From the NCBI RefSeq assembly GCF_033807715.1, contig NC_084590.1, positions 88,501 through 152,500 on the forward strand: DNA of 64,000 nt, given 5' to 3'. Positions 34,901 to 45,247 of this stretch are shown here, piece after piece. A program made the translations under genes and the position numbers. The notes under the pieces are model-generated. The model had not been told where the DNA came from, ran no database searches, and worked only from the letters and a program-made list of their open reading frames with translations. How positions within the stretch are numbered: the first letter of the stretch is position 1; every line of letters starts with the position of its first letter. Origin of the DNA: Cololabis saira. Its lineage: Eukaryota > Chordata > Actinopteri > Beloniformes > Belonidae.

Positions 34901-35716
34901 CTGAGAACATTTGAAGAATTAAGAGAACTTTATGATTTACAAAGGAAAGATTTCTGGAGATTTCTACAACTTAGAGACTGTCTATCTAAAGTAGGCCCTA
35001 TGGACACCAGGCTGCCTACTCAGTCTTCCATGTGGTCTAAATTGAAGTTGCTGAGTACCCTTCCACACCTGGCAGGTCAAATATATAACTACCTCACGGA
35101 TGGACTTAATAACGCTATCATGGGCCTAAAAGCTGCGTGGGAAAGGGATTTGGGGATCACATATGAGGATGATGAGTGGCACAAACTGGTGAAGGAGATG
35201 CTTACACCAATGAGGGACGCCAGGTCTAAACTGGTTCAATTCAAGATATTCAACAGACTCTATTGGACACCTGTGAGAAAGCATAAGGCAGGACTGAGTC
35301 TTTCCAACATCTGCTGGCGATGCCATACGGCACAAGGGGATATCACCCATATGTTCTTTGACTGTCCTAATTTAGCTATTTATTGGCATAGGGTCATGAA
35401 AAAGATCAATGATAGCCTGAACACCGATGTCGCTCTCACACCCGCGCTTTGTCTCCTGAATAGCCTAAAAGAAAATATGAGAATAGTCGGGAAAAAAGCA
35501 CAATGGCTTAAGGTTGCACTCACTACAGCTAAGAGGGTTATACTGAGACACTGGGCGGGGGGTAACGACCCTACTTACTCAGAATGGTTCACAGCTCTGT
35601 CAGAAACTGCATCATACGAACGTCTGATATATAAAATAAATGGCAAATTAGACACTTATAATGAAATCTGGGACCCATTTCTAACACAGATCATGGATCA
35701 GGGAAATGTAAACTAA
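31940..35716 (+). CDS. L1 ORF2: APE endonuclease, reverse transcriptase, Zn-knuckle
   Basis: A 1258-codon ORF without lesion. APE-type endonuclease, residues about 1-240: SSWNVNGLG (9-17), QETHL (40-44), GNLYAPN, MGGDYNQ (140-146), RIDYFLIS, TDHAPI (from 229). RT from about residue 440: GKTPGIDGIPSEFYKKF, CGSYRPISLLCCDAKL, LSLDADKAFDRVSW, GRGTKQGDPLSPLLFIIALEP, and the catalytic FADD at 699-702, where L1-type elements have F/YADD. A C-X2-C-X8-H-X4-C knuckle (C1125, C1128, H1137, C1142) follows. Function: nicks the target and copies the element RNA onto it (target-primed reverse transcription). All residues I can check are present. The protein is clearly diverged from the relative at 23563, so these are two families. 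Confidence 0.92.
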   Translation: MGTSTIKISSWNVNGLGSFVKRRKVLSYLKQKNSEVVMLQETHLLEKDTIRIHDRWIGCAYHNTFNQKKRGVSILFSKKVKVKIEKEFRDKEGRLLILLVNLSGQNIILGNLYAPNVEDPDFFLQLKKYILDFGNFPVIMGGDYNQVLDGFLDRSGSNIIRPSRTQDSIRALCKDTGLYDIWRLQNPTARDYTFFSNRHSVFSRIDYFLISHTLIDSTEACSIGTIALTDHAPIDLVITFGEARERSKGGRMNTSILQSETSCANLQNHIKTFFEINNGTANQSNVWEAFKAYIRGVLIQQTALIKKQDKLKISKYELELKELEKEYWENPNNTCLASLVKAKYELNTIFTKKAEYSLYRLKQKWYESGDKASKLLTSKLKTREAACQIGGIKNKNGKLVTNHKEINNVFREFYEELYRSEGQMDLIKAKDFFKCLNLPKLSEEDMRKLDSPITLEELTRTIKMLPSGKTPGIDGIPSEFYKKFAEELAPEILKTFNAAIDTGLLPPSVTESIITLILKKGKDPLECGSYRPISLLCCDAKLFTKLFAMRVNNIIRTIIHPDQVGFVKGRTSSDSLRRLLHLIWKSKDMDTPIAALSLDADKAFDRVSWSYLIFTLKEFGFGPMFQDIIKLIYSQPKSMVTTNGLRSTAFSPGRGTKQGDPLSPLLFIIALEPLAEAIRLNESVRGVTMGGRENKMLIFADDILVLMSDPQRSVPPMLDLVNSFSEISGYKINWAKSEVMPLSKHCYRSNFQNWKFQWVPKNLKYLGILLNPGLENIISDNFDPVLYKIELLLKGWDKLQISLWGRIQVIKMVVAPKLNYLLNMLPLSVPVTTFQTIDKMFSQFIWAGKKARMKLSRLHVKIEHGGLRLPNMKLYQEAFLGAQIVSLFSCREERPLWVDLEEEVNAPFRATDYLSQDLKIDSQNPIISHTRNIWHRMHKREGASPFLIESASIWNNPKLRIGGKMFFWKEWHRNGVEHIGDLYHNNALRTFEELRELYDLQRKDFWRFLQLRDCLSKVGPMDTRLPTQSSMWSKLKLLSTLPHLAGQIYNYLTDGLNNAIMGLKAAWERDLGITYEDDEWHKLVKEMLTPMRDARSKLVQFKIFNRLYWTPVRKHKAGLSLSNICWRCHTAQGDITHMFFDCPNLAIYWHRVMKKINDSLNTDVALTPALCLLNSLKENMRIVGKKAQWLKVALTTAKRVILRHWAGGNDPTYSEWFTALSETASYERLIYKINGKLDTYNEIWDPFLTQIMDQGNVN

Positions 35717-36030
35717 CATAAAAATGACTGATGAGGATTCAGAAACAAAGTCTACAGTGCACCATGTTCGACTGGCGGGGCAGGGATAGGGTCAGGGGAT
35801 GGGAGAAAAAAAAAAAAAAATTCCTTCCAGATCAAACATTCACTGGGTTAGTTTTTCACGTCTTCATATGTATGTGTAAAGCAGGCAAATGTTATATGTA
35901 CTTCTAGGTATAGAATTTCATGTATAGTCATTAGCTAATTTTGATCGTTTAGTATTATTTCACTTTTTCTGTGTCTTTAGTTTCTATCATCAATTTCAAC
36001 CTTTGGTGAATTCAGCTGTATCTGCTACTT

Positions 36031-36065
<35 letters not shown>

Positions 36066-36192
36066 ATTTTTATATACCTCTTTATTTGCATATTTTTGCT
36101 GCTCTGATTATGCACCTGTGGATGCATTGGACTGTCGTGATGAATGTCTGTGAAGGAAACAATAAAAAGCATAATTGAAAAAAAAAAAAAAA
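35717..36192 (+). other. L1 3' UTR with poly(A) signal and tail
   Basis: Non-coding, with a T-run of about 28 near 36032-36061 and AATAAA at about 36162, 20 bases before the poly(A) tail that ends at the target duplication. Confidence 0.8.
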
Positions 36193-39100
36193 GAAAATTG
36201 AAGGAAGGAGTCTATATAGTTGATTTGTGTGACTCATTTCATTATTGGACTCACCAAACCACTTACCTGTGTTTCAGGTTGAAAATGACTGTTTCTGGCT
36301 GAGATACAGCTAAAAGCGGATTTTTGTAAAAACACTGTTTTACCTTCTGATTTTTTAAGGCAAGCTATTGAAAACGTCAGAAGATTGAAGGAATGAGTCC
36401 ATATAGTTGATTTGAGTGACTCCTTTCATTATTGGACTCACCAAACCACTTACATGTGTTTCAGGTTCAAAATGATCGTTTCTGGTTGAGATAAAGCTAA
36501 AAAGCGGATTTCTGTGAAAACACTGTTTTACATTCTGGCTGAGATACAGCTAAAAAGCGGATTTCTGTGAAAACACTGTTTTACCTTCTGATTTTTTAAG
36601 GCAAGCTATTGAAAACGTCAGAAAATTGAAGGAGGGAGTCTATATAGTTGATTTGAGTGACTCATTTCATTATTGGACTCACCAAACCACTGTGTTTCAG
36701 GTTGAAAATGACTGTTTCTGGCTGAGATACAGCTAAAGGCGGATTTTTGTGAAAACACTGTTTTACCTTCTGATTTTTAAGGCAAGCTATTGAAAACGTC
36801 AGAAAATTGAAGGAGGGATTCTATATAGTTGATTTGAGTGACTCATTTCATTATTGGACTCACCAAACCACTTACCCGTGTTTCACGTTGAAAATGACTG
36901 TTTTTGGCTGAGATACAGCTAAAAAGCGGATTTCTGTGAAAACACTGTTTTACCTTCTGATTTTTTAAGGCAAGCTATTGAAAGAGTGACTCCTTTCATT
37001 ATTTGACTCACCAAACCACTTACCTGTGTTTCAGGTTGAAAATGACTGTTTCTGGCTGAGATACAGCTAAAAGCGGATTTCTGTGAAAACACTGTTTTAC
37101 CTTCTGATTTTTTAAGGCAAGCTATTGAAAACGTCAGAAGATTGAAGGAAGGAGTCTATATAGTTGATTTGAGTGACTCGTTTCATTATTCGACTCACCA
37201 AACCACTTACCTGTGTTTCAGGTTCAAATTGATCGTTTCTGGCTGAGATACAGCTAAAAAGCGGATTTCTGTGAGAACACTGTTTTACCTTCTGATTTTT
37301 TAAGGCAAGCTATTGAAAGAGTGACTCCTTTCATTATTTGACTTACCAAACCACTTACCTGTGTTTCAGGTTGAAAATGACTGTTTCTGGCTGAGATACA
37401 GCTAAAAGCGGATTTCTGTGAAAACACTGTTTTACCTTCTGATTTTTTAAGGCAAGCTATTGAAAACGTCAGAAGATTGAAGGAAGGAGTCTATATAGTT
37501 GATTTGAGTGACTCGTTTCATTATTGGACTCACCAAACCACTTACCTGTGTTTCAGGTTCAAATTGATCGTTTCTGGCTGAGATACAGCTAAAAAGCGGA
37601 TTTCTGTGAAAACACTGTTTTACCTTCTGATTTTTTAAGGCAAGCTATTGAAAACGTCAGAAAATTGAAGGAAGGAGTCTATATAGTTGATTTGTGTGAC
37701 TTATTTCATTATTCGACTCACCAAACCACTGTGTTTCAGGTTGAAAATTACTGTTTCTGGCTGAGATACAGCTAAAGGCTGATTTTTGTGAAAACACTGT
37801 TTTACCTTCTGATTTTTTAAGGCAAGCTATTGAAAACGTCAGAAGATTGAATGAAGGAGTCTATATAGTTGATTTGAGAGACTCGTTTCATTATTGGACT
37901 CACCAAAACACTTACCTGTGTTTCAGGTTCAAAATGATCGTTTCTGGCTGAGATACAGCTAAAAATCGGATTTCTGTGAAAACACTGTTTTACCTTCTGA
38001 TTTTTTAAGGCAAGCTATTGAAAACGTCAGAAAATTGAAGGAGGGAGTCTATATAGTTGATTTGAGTGACTCATTTCATTATTGGACTCACCAAACCACT
38101 GTGTTTCAGGTTGAAAATGACTGTTTCTGGCTGAGATACAGCTAAAGGCGGATTTTTGTGAAAACACTGTTTTACCTTCTGATTTTTAAGGCAAGCTATT
38201 GAAAACGTCAGAAAATTGAAGGAGGGATTCTATATAGTTGATTTGAGTGACTCATTTCATTATTGGACTCACCAAACCACTTACCCGTGTTTCACGTTGA
38301 AAATGACTGTTTTTGGCTGAGATACAGCTAAAAAGCGGATTTCTGTGAAAACACTGTTTTACCTTCTGATTTTTTAAGGCAAGTTATTGAAAGAGTGACT
38401 CCTTTCATTATTTGACTCACCAAACCACTTACCTGTGTTTCAGGTTGAAAATGACTGTTTCTGGCTGAGATACAGCTAAAAGCGGATTTCTGTGAAAACA
38501 CTGTTTTACCTTCTGATTTTTCAAGGCAAGCTATTGAAAACGTCAGAAGATTGAAGGAAGGAGTCTATATAGTTGATTTGAGTGACTCGTTTCATTATTG
38601 GACTCACCAAACCACTTACCTTTGTTTCAGGTTCAAATTGATCGTTTCTGGCTGAGATACAGCTAAAAAGCGGATTTCTGTGAAAACACTGTTTTACCTT
38701 CTGATTTTTTAAGGCAAGCTATTGAAAACGTCAGAAAATTGAAGGAAGGAGTCTATATAGTTGATTTGTGTGACTCATTTCATTATTCGACTCACCAAAC
38801 CACTGTGTTTCAGGTTGAAAATGACTGTTTCTGGCTGAGATACAGCTAAAGGCTGATTTTTGTGAAAACACTGTTTTACCTTCTGATTTTTTAAGGCAAG
38901 CTATTGAAAACATCAGAAAATTGAAGGAGGGAGTCTATATAGTTGATTTGAGTGACCCATTTCATTATTGGACTCACCAAACCACTTACATGTGTTTCAG
39001 GTTCAAAATGACCGTTTCTGGCTGAGATAAAGCTAAAAAGCGGATTTCTGTGAAAACACTGTTTTACCTTCTGATTCTTTAAGGCAAGCTATTGAAAGAG

Positions 39101-40059
39101 TGACTCCTTTCATTATTTGACTCACCAAACCACTTACCTGTGTTTCAGGTTGAAAATGACTGTTTCTGGCTGAGATACAGCTAAAAGCGGATTTCTGTGA
39201 AAACACTGTTTTACCTTCTGATTTTTTAAGGCAAGCTATTGAAAACGTCAGAAGATTGAAGGAAGGAGTCTATATAGTTGATTTGAGTGACTCGTTTCAG
39301 TATTGGACTCACCAAACCACTTACCTGTGTTTCAGGTTCAAATTGATCGTTTCTGGCTGAGATAAAGCTAAAAAGCGGATTTCTGTGAAAACACTGTTTT
39401 ACCTTCTGATTTTTTAAGGCAAGCTATTGAAAGAGTGACTCCTTTCATTATTTGACTCACCAAACCACTTACCTGTGTTTCAGGTTGAAAATGACTGTTT
39501 CTGGCTGAGATACAGCTAAAAGCGGATTTCTGTGAAAACACTGTTTTACCTTCTGATTTTTCAAGGCAAGCTATTGAAAACGTCAGAAGATTGAAGGAAG
39601 GAGTCTATATAGTTGATTTGAGTGACTCGTTTCATTATTGGACTCACCAAACCACTTACCTTTGTTTCAGGTTCAAATTGATCGTTTCTGGCTGAGATAC
39701 AGCTAAAAAGCGGATTTCTGTGAAAACACTGTTTTACCTTCTGATTTTTTAAGGCAAGCTATTGAAAACGTCAGAAAATTGAAGGAAGGAGTCTATATAG
39801 TTGATTTGTGTGACTCATTTCATTATTCGACTCACCAAACCACTGTGTTTCAGGTTGAAAATGACTGTTTCTGGCTGAGATACAGCTAAAGGCTGATTTT
39901 TGTGAAAACACTGTTTTACCTTCTGATTTTTTAAGGCAAGCTATTGAAAACGTCAGAAAATTGAAGGAGGGAGTCTATATAGTTGATTTGAGTGACCCAT
40001 TTCATTATTGGACTCACCAAACCACTTACCTGTGTTTCAGGTTCAAATTGATCGTTTCT
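36193..40059 (+). repeat. Satellite block 5 with 1.04- and 1.41-kb higher-order units
   Basis: About 21 monomers. CTTACCCGTGTTTCACG occurs at 36871 and 38280 (1409 apart). TTTTTCAAGGCAAG and CTTTGTTTCAGG recur 1040 bases apart (about 38519/39559 and 38620/39660). Short monomers with GCTATTGAAAGAGTGACTCC occur at about 36970, 37315, 38390, 39090 and 39430. A partial-monomer splice lies at 36530 (TTTTACATTCTGGCTGAG). Confidence 0.95.
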
Positions 40060-40545
40060 AGTTAATGTAGTTAATACTGTTAAAAAGTGGACTGAGGAGT
40101 CAAAGCTGGAGCTTCAGGACTGTTTTCAGATCACCGACTGGAGTGTCTTTGAAGCTGCGGCCTCAGATCTCCATGAACTGACTGATACTGTTACATCCTA
40201 TATCAGTTTCTGCGAGGACATGTGTGTGCAGACCAAGACGTTCTGCACATACAATAACAATAAATCCTGGTTCACTCCGACCCTCAGAAAACTACGCAGA
40301 GACAAGGAGAAGGCCTACAGGAGCGGCGACCGAGCCCTGTTCAGGCAGGCCAAAAACACACTGACAAGAGAAATCAGGAAGGCGAAGCGATCCTACGGCG
40401 AACGGCTGCAGAATCGCCTCTCTGCCAACCCTGACCCCTCGTCTGTGTGGAGAGGCCTGCAGAACATCACGGGGTTCAAAAGACCAGCTCCACGCCCTGC
40501 AGGCAACCACAAACTCGCCAACCAGCTTAACAGCTTTTACTGCCG

Positions 40546-40870
40546 GTTCGACTCATCATCATCACCATCATCATCATCACCATCATCATCACCTTCATCA
40601 TCTTCATCATCATCATCACCTTCATCATCATCATCATCACCATCATCATCACCTTCATCATCTTCATCATCATCATCACCTTCATCATCATCACCTTCAT
40701 CATCACCACCTCCCCCCCCCCTCACCCTCCCCCCCTGCGGCTCCACCATCACCATCCCCCTCCTCCCCCCCTGCGGCTCCACCTCCACCATCCCCCCCCT
40801 CCCCCCCCACTGCCCACCTTTTCACACCTCACCTCAGCCAACCCCCCCACCTCTGTCTACCCCCCTCCCC
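40546..40870 (+). repeat. In-frame TCA/TCC trinucleotide expansion and C-rich run
   Basis: 40546-40712 is (TCATCATCACC...)n encoding an alternating Ser/Pro stretch of more than 50 residues. 40713-40870 is C-rich, with the duplicated text CCCCCCTGCGGCTCCACC, encoding Pro-rich sequence. Both stay in the LINE frame. The antisense Asp-rich and Met-rich ORFs here are shadows. Confidence 0.9.
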
Positions 40871-42977
40871 CCACCCAAGACCCTGCCTGCACTGAAGATC
40901 TCTGTGGAAGACGTGTGCCGGCTGTTCAAAAGGCAGAAGATCAGGAAGGCTCCAGGCCCGGACGGCGTGTCCCCTTCCTGCCTGAGAGCCTGCGCCGAGC
41001 AGCTGGCTCCCACCTTCACACGGATCTTTAACCGGTCCCTGGAGCTGTGTGAGGTGCCCTCATGCTTCAAACGCTCCACCATCATCCCAGTCCCCAAGAA
41101 ACCCACCATCACAGGTCTAAATGACTACAGACCCGTCGCCCTGACGTCTGTGGTCATGAAGACCTTTGAGCGACTGGTGTTGAGCCACCTGAAAGACACC
41201 ACAGGCTCCCTGCTCGACCCCCTGCAGTTTGCCTACCGGGCAAACAGGTCGGTGGATGACGCAGTCAACATAGGACTGCATTACATCCTGCGTCATCTCG
41301 ACACCTCAGGGACTTATGCAAGGATCCTGTTTGTGGACTTCAGCTCTGCGTTCAACACGATCGCTCCCGCAATCCTCCACCAGAAGCTCACCCAGCTCAC
41401 CGTGCCTGCCCCCACCTGTCAGTGGATTACCAGCTTCCTGAGTGACAGGAGGCAGCAGGTGAGGCTGGGGAGCATCACATCCAGCACCCGTACCATCAGC
41501 ACTGGCGCCCCCCAGGGGTGTATGGAGCTAGAACAGTCTCATAATTCACAAATGCACAGGACAAGTTTTACAAATGCACAGACCGATTTGCAAATACACA
41601 CACCGTTTCACACGTGCACAGGACAAGTTTTACAAATGCACGGACCGATTTGCAAATACACACACAGTTTCACAAATGCACAGAACAATTCACACATGCG
41701 TAGGACAAGATATACAAATGTATTTTTGATGCACACACAAATATAACCTGATTTACACATGTTTTTTTTTCTGTGAGCTGCGCTGGATTTGTGTGTGAGT
41801 TTTGAGACTCCCCTGACGTGACTCGATGCACAAATAGGTTTTTTTTAACACGGAAGGATCTGCAACCAATCAGATGTCTTCCTTTGTTCCAGCCAATCAT
41901 AAGAGCAGACCTACGTGGGGGACGATTTACTCTAAACCAATCAGATTAAAGGGGCGGATACACCTGCTGCTTGAACTGCGTTCGCGTCGTTCACATAGAA
42001 AAGTGATTAATATTTGGAGTTGGTGGAGTAAAGACAGCAACAGGAGATAAAAGATAAATAAAGGATGAAGAGGAGATCACTGCTCTGATTTTCTTGTGAT
42101 CTCGGTAAAGAAAACAGCGCGATCAGAGATGGTTTGTCAGGCCGTTCAACCAGAGCCGTCGGGAGACTGGAGAGCTCCAAGTCCTGCCGATGCAGCAACT
42201 GATGATGAGAAACAGCGGAGATATTTCTGTAGGCCTATTTAAACTACAGGTGTCTTTCAGGAGAACGAGCCTGACGGGGGTGAATCTTGCTGCAGTCGCG
42301 TTCTGGCTCTGGCCGCGATGGCGCTGGTCCCGGTCAGTACCAGCTGAGTCAGCTGGTGTTTCTGACCTCCATGTCTGACGTCCACACGTGGAGGTCAGAA
42401 ACAAGCAGCTGTTATCCTCACATTTATGATGTGACATCGCCACCACACAGAGACAAACATGTGTCAGAACAGCGGTGGCAGATCAACACATTCCCGGTGC
42501 AGATAGAGTCGTGCTCATGGGAAGATGCAGCCGTGATGATGCTGGTCGGGGTTTAGTCCACCGATCATCAAACATCTGAGCTGGATACAGAGGTTCTTCG
42601 GTTATCAGTCGACTAATACCGACTTTGCTCCAGATATTTCAGTAAATTAATCTCCTGACATGCGCTGCTGCTCCACCTGGCGCTGCAGCTCGTCCCCGTC
42701 AGGCAGCGCAGCAGCTCTCTGCTCTGTCTGGTTCTGAGCTGAATCAGCGACAGTAATACTTCGTGAAACCAAACAGAGCAAATATATAAAAATCTCCACT
42801 GTTTCTCATCATCAGTTGCTGCATCGGCAGGACTAAGAGCTCTCCCGACGGCTCTGGTTGAACAGCCCGACAAACCATCTCCAATCGCGCTGTTTTATTT
42901 ACCGGGATCACAAGAAAAGCAGCAGTGATCTCATCTCCATCCTGTTTATTTCTATTTTATCTCCTGTAACTGTTTAT

Positions 42978-45247
42978 TAGGGCCCGAGCACTTGCAGTGC
43001 GAAGGCCCTATTGTATTTGCAGGAATTTTTATTATTATTATTATTTTTTTTTTTTTTTTTTTTTTTTTCTTCTGACAAAGTGATGGCCTTTTTGCCCCCC
43101 TTAACATGCCCAAAAAGTCACCAAATTTTGCACCCAAGTCAGGCCTGGCGAAAAATTTGATATTTAATGGTTTGCATTAATGGGCGTGGTAAAATGGCTC
43201 AACAGCGCCCCCTTGAAATCTTTGTGCCTCAAGCCCCACGATACGGTTTGACGTACATGCACGAAAATCGGTACACACGTGTATCATGGGACAACTTAAA
43301 GAAAAGTCTCTTGGTGTCATGCCTGAAACCGAACAGGAAGTCGGTCATTTTGAATTAATCGTGTCACTTTGGCGCAATTTATGCCATTCCTTCGAGAGTT
43401 AATTCAGCCCGAACCGTATCGTGAACCCAGGTGTGTTATACATCAAAATGTGCGTCTCCATCCTGCGACTACACGCATTACTTTTCTCTTTCAAAAGTGT
43501 TACCGTGGCGACGCTAGACGCCAACAAGCGCACCCCCCCTTCATCTGATTGGTCCATATTTGATAGTTCCCCAAAAGGCACCAAATTTGGCATGCATGCC
43601 AGGCCTGGCGATAAATTTGATATTTCATGGTTTGCATTAATGGGCGTGGCAAAATGGCTCAACAGCGCCCCCCGGAAAACTTTGTGCCTCAAGCCCCACA
43701 ATACGGTTTGACGTACATGCACGAAAATCGCTACACACCTGTATCATGGCACAACTTAAAGAAAAGTCTCTTGGAGCCATGGCCGAAACCGAACAGGATG
43801 TCGGCCATTTTGAATAAATTGTGTCATTTTGGCGAAATTTATGCCATTCCTTCGGCAGTTAATTCAGCCCGAACCGTAACGTGCACCCAGGTGTGTTATA
43901 CATCCAAATGTGCGTCTACATCCTGCGACACCACGCATTACTTTTCTCTTTCAGAAGTGTTACCGTGGCGACGCTAGACGCCAAAAGGCGCGCCCGCCCT
44001 TCATGTGATTGGTCCATATTTGATAGTTCTCCAAAAGTCACCAAATTTTGCATGCAAACCAGGCCTGGTGATACATTTGATATTTCATGGTTTGCATTAA
44101 TGGGCGTGGCCTAACGGCTCAACAGCGCCCCCTAGAATACTTTTATCTGCCATAACTTTTGAATGGTTTGACATAGGAAGTTGTGGGTGGTGTCATGGGA
44201 CTCAGTAATGAGTCCTTAAGCTTCGTTGGCCTTAATTAGCCCCGCCCCTTCTTCTGATTGGTTGTCCCTTTTTTCTGCTATAACTTTTTAATGGTTTGAC
44301 TCCCGCTTCCTGATTCAAACGTCTGCCGGCCCCGCCCCCCGACCAATCAGTGGCGAGTAGGGTGATGACGGCCCCGCCCCCCGACCAATCAGTGGCGAGT
44401 AGGGTGATGACGGCCCCCGCCCCCCCGACCAATCAGCTGTTGTAATGTGGTGACGTTAGAAATAGTCCCGTGCTCAGCCCGGTTAGAACCGCGGTTGAAT
44501 GGTTACAGAAAAAGTAATAATAAAATAGTAGTGTTTTACTAATATTTATACCTTACAAATATTTAAAAAATTAGGAAAAAAAGGTTCCAGACATTATATC
44601 GCTATCTTGGTCTCTCGTAACCCAGTAAGTCAATGTGCGGTATCAGCTGAGATATAGCTCAACCAGATCATTGCGGTCTTTGGTGCCGGTGGTTGGGAGT
44701 TCGAGCCTGGCAGGATGCTGAAATTTTTGTAAGCAAATTTTGTGTTTTTTTTTACATCAAGATGTGCGTCTCTTTCCTGCGACGACGCACATTACTTTTC
44801 TCTTTCAAAAGTGTTACCGTGGCGACGCTAGACGTGAAAAAGCGCTCGTCCCCTTCATCTGATTGGTCCATATTTGATAGTTCTCCAAAAGTCACCAAAT
44901 TTTGCATGCAAGGCAGGCTTGGCGATAAATTTGATATTTCATGGTTTGCATTAATGGGCGTGGCCTAACGGCTCAACAGCGCCCCCTAGAATACTTTTCT
45001 CTGCCATAACTTTTGAATGGTTTGACATAGGAAGTTGTGGGTGGTGTCATGGGACTCTGTAATGAGTCCTTCACCTTCATTGGCCTGAATTAGCCCCGCC
45101 CCTTCCTCTGATTGGTTGTTCCTTTTTTCTGCTATAACTTTTGAATGGTTTGACATAGAGAGTCGTGGGTGGTGTCATTTCTGATATGCTTATGGGGGGC
45201 GGTGGACGTGAGTGCGAGGGCCCGTTCATCGCTGCTTGCAGCTTTAA
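42978..45247 (+). repeat. Common fish interspersed repeat, complete-looking copy
   Basis: Begins GGGCCCGAGCACTTGCAG and ends GGGCCCGTTCATCGCTGCTTGCAGC. It interrupts one arm of the foldback element. TTTAT occurs at both edges (CTGTTTATT and AATTTATC), a possible short duplication. Inside are units of about 455-460 bp (TGGTTTGCATTAATGGGCGT at about 43170, 43628, 44088, 44943) with CGTGGCGACGCTAGACG, TGATTGGTCCATATTTGATA and CACCAAATTTTGCATGCA. Three copies of a GCCCCGCCCCCCGACCAATC unit lie at 44325-44440. The short ORFs are repeat translations. Fragments of this family occur at 2661 and 6234. The transposition class is not identified. Confidence 0.7.
44640..44715 (+). ncRNA. Possible tRNA-like (SINE-type) segment
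   Basis: TATAGCTCAACCAGATC resembles an A box, and GGGAGTTCGAGCCTGGC, about 45 bases later, resembles a B box with T-loop spacing. I could not fold a complete cloverleaf, so this is at best a decayed tRNA-derived piece. Confidence 0.25.

Larger units (their letters stand above)
30180..36192 (+). mobile_element. L1-group LINE (family 2), full-length, both ORFs open
   Basis: A 6013-bp element between perfect 18-bp copies of GAAAATTGAAGGAAGGAG (30162-30179 and 36193-36210). It starts ACTTCCGGTGATGGTGTGGC, typical of a full-length L1 5' end, and ends with AATAAAAAGCATAATTG plus poly(A). The duplication begins at an A-run, so the first nick is TTTT/C on the minus strand, as expected for L1 endonuclease priming with poly(A). 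Both ORFs are uninterrupted and the duplication is perfect, so this is probably the youngest insertion in the array and may be competent. Confidence 0.92.

Noticed and set aside
40527..40791. Asp-rich and Met-rich antisense ORFs
   Set aside because: These are antisense readings of the TCA/TCC microsatellite in the LINE ORF.
41521..41760. Possible fusion of Rex1 RT with a new C-terminal domain (CMELEQSHNSQMHRTS...)
   Set aside because: The frame simply runs into the inverted-repeat arm. The true RT continues at 45693 after the target duplication.
42190..42873. Short ORFs in the foldback loop, possible transposase
   Set aside because: No catalytic motif, the ORFs overlap the inverted arms on both strands, and lengths are near chance.
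43167..43977. Similar ORFs MVCINGRGKMAQQRP... on the plus strand, possible small gene family
   Set aside because: They are translations of the repeated 455-460 bp unit of an interspersed repeat, with different lengths and ends in each copy.
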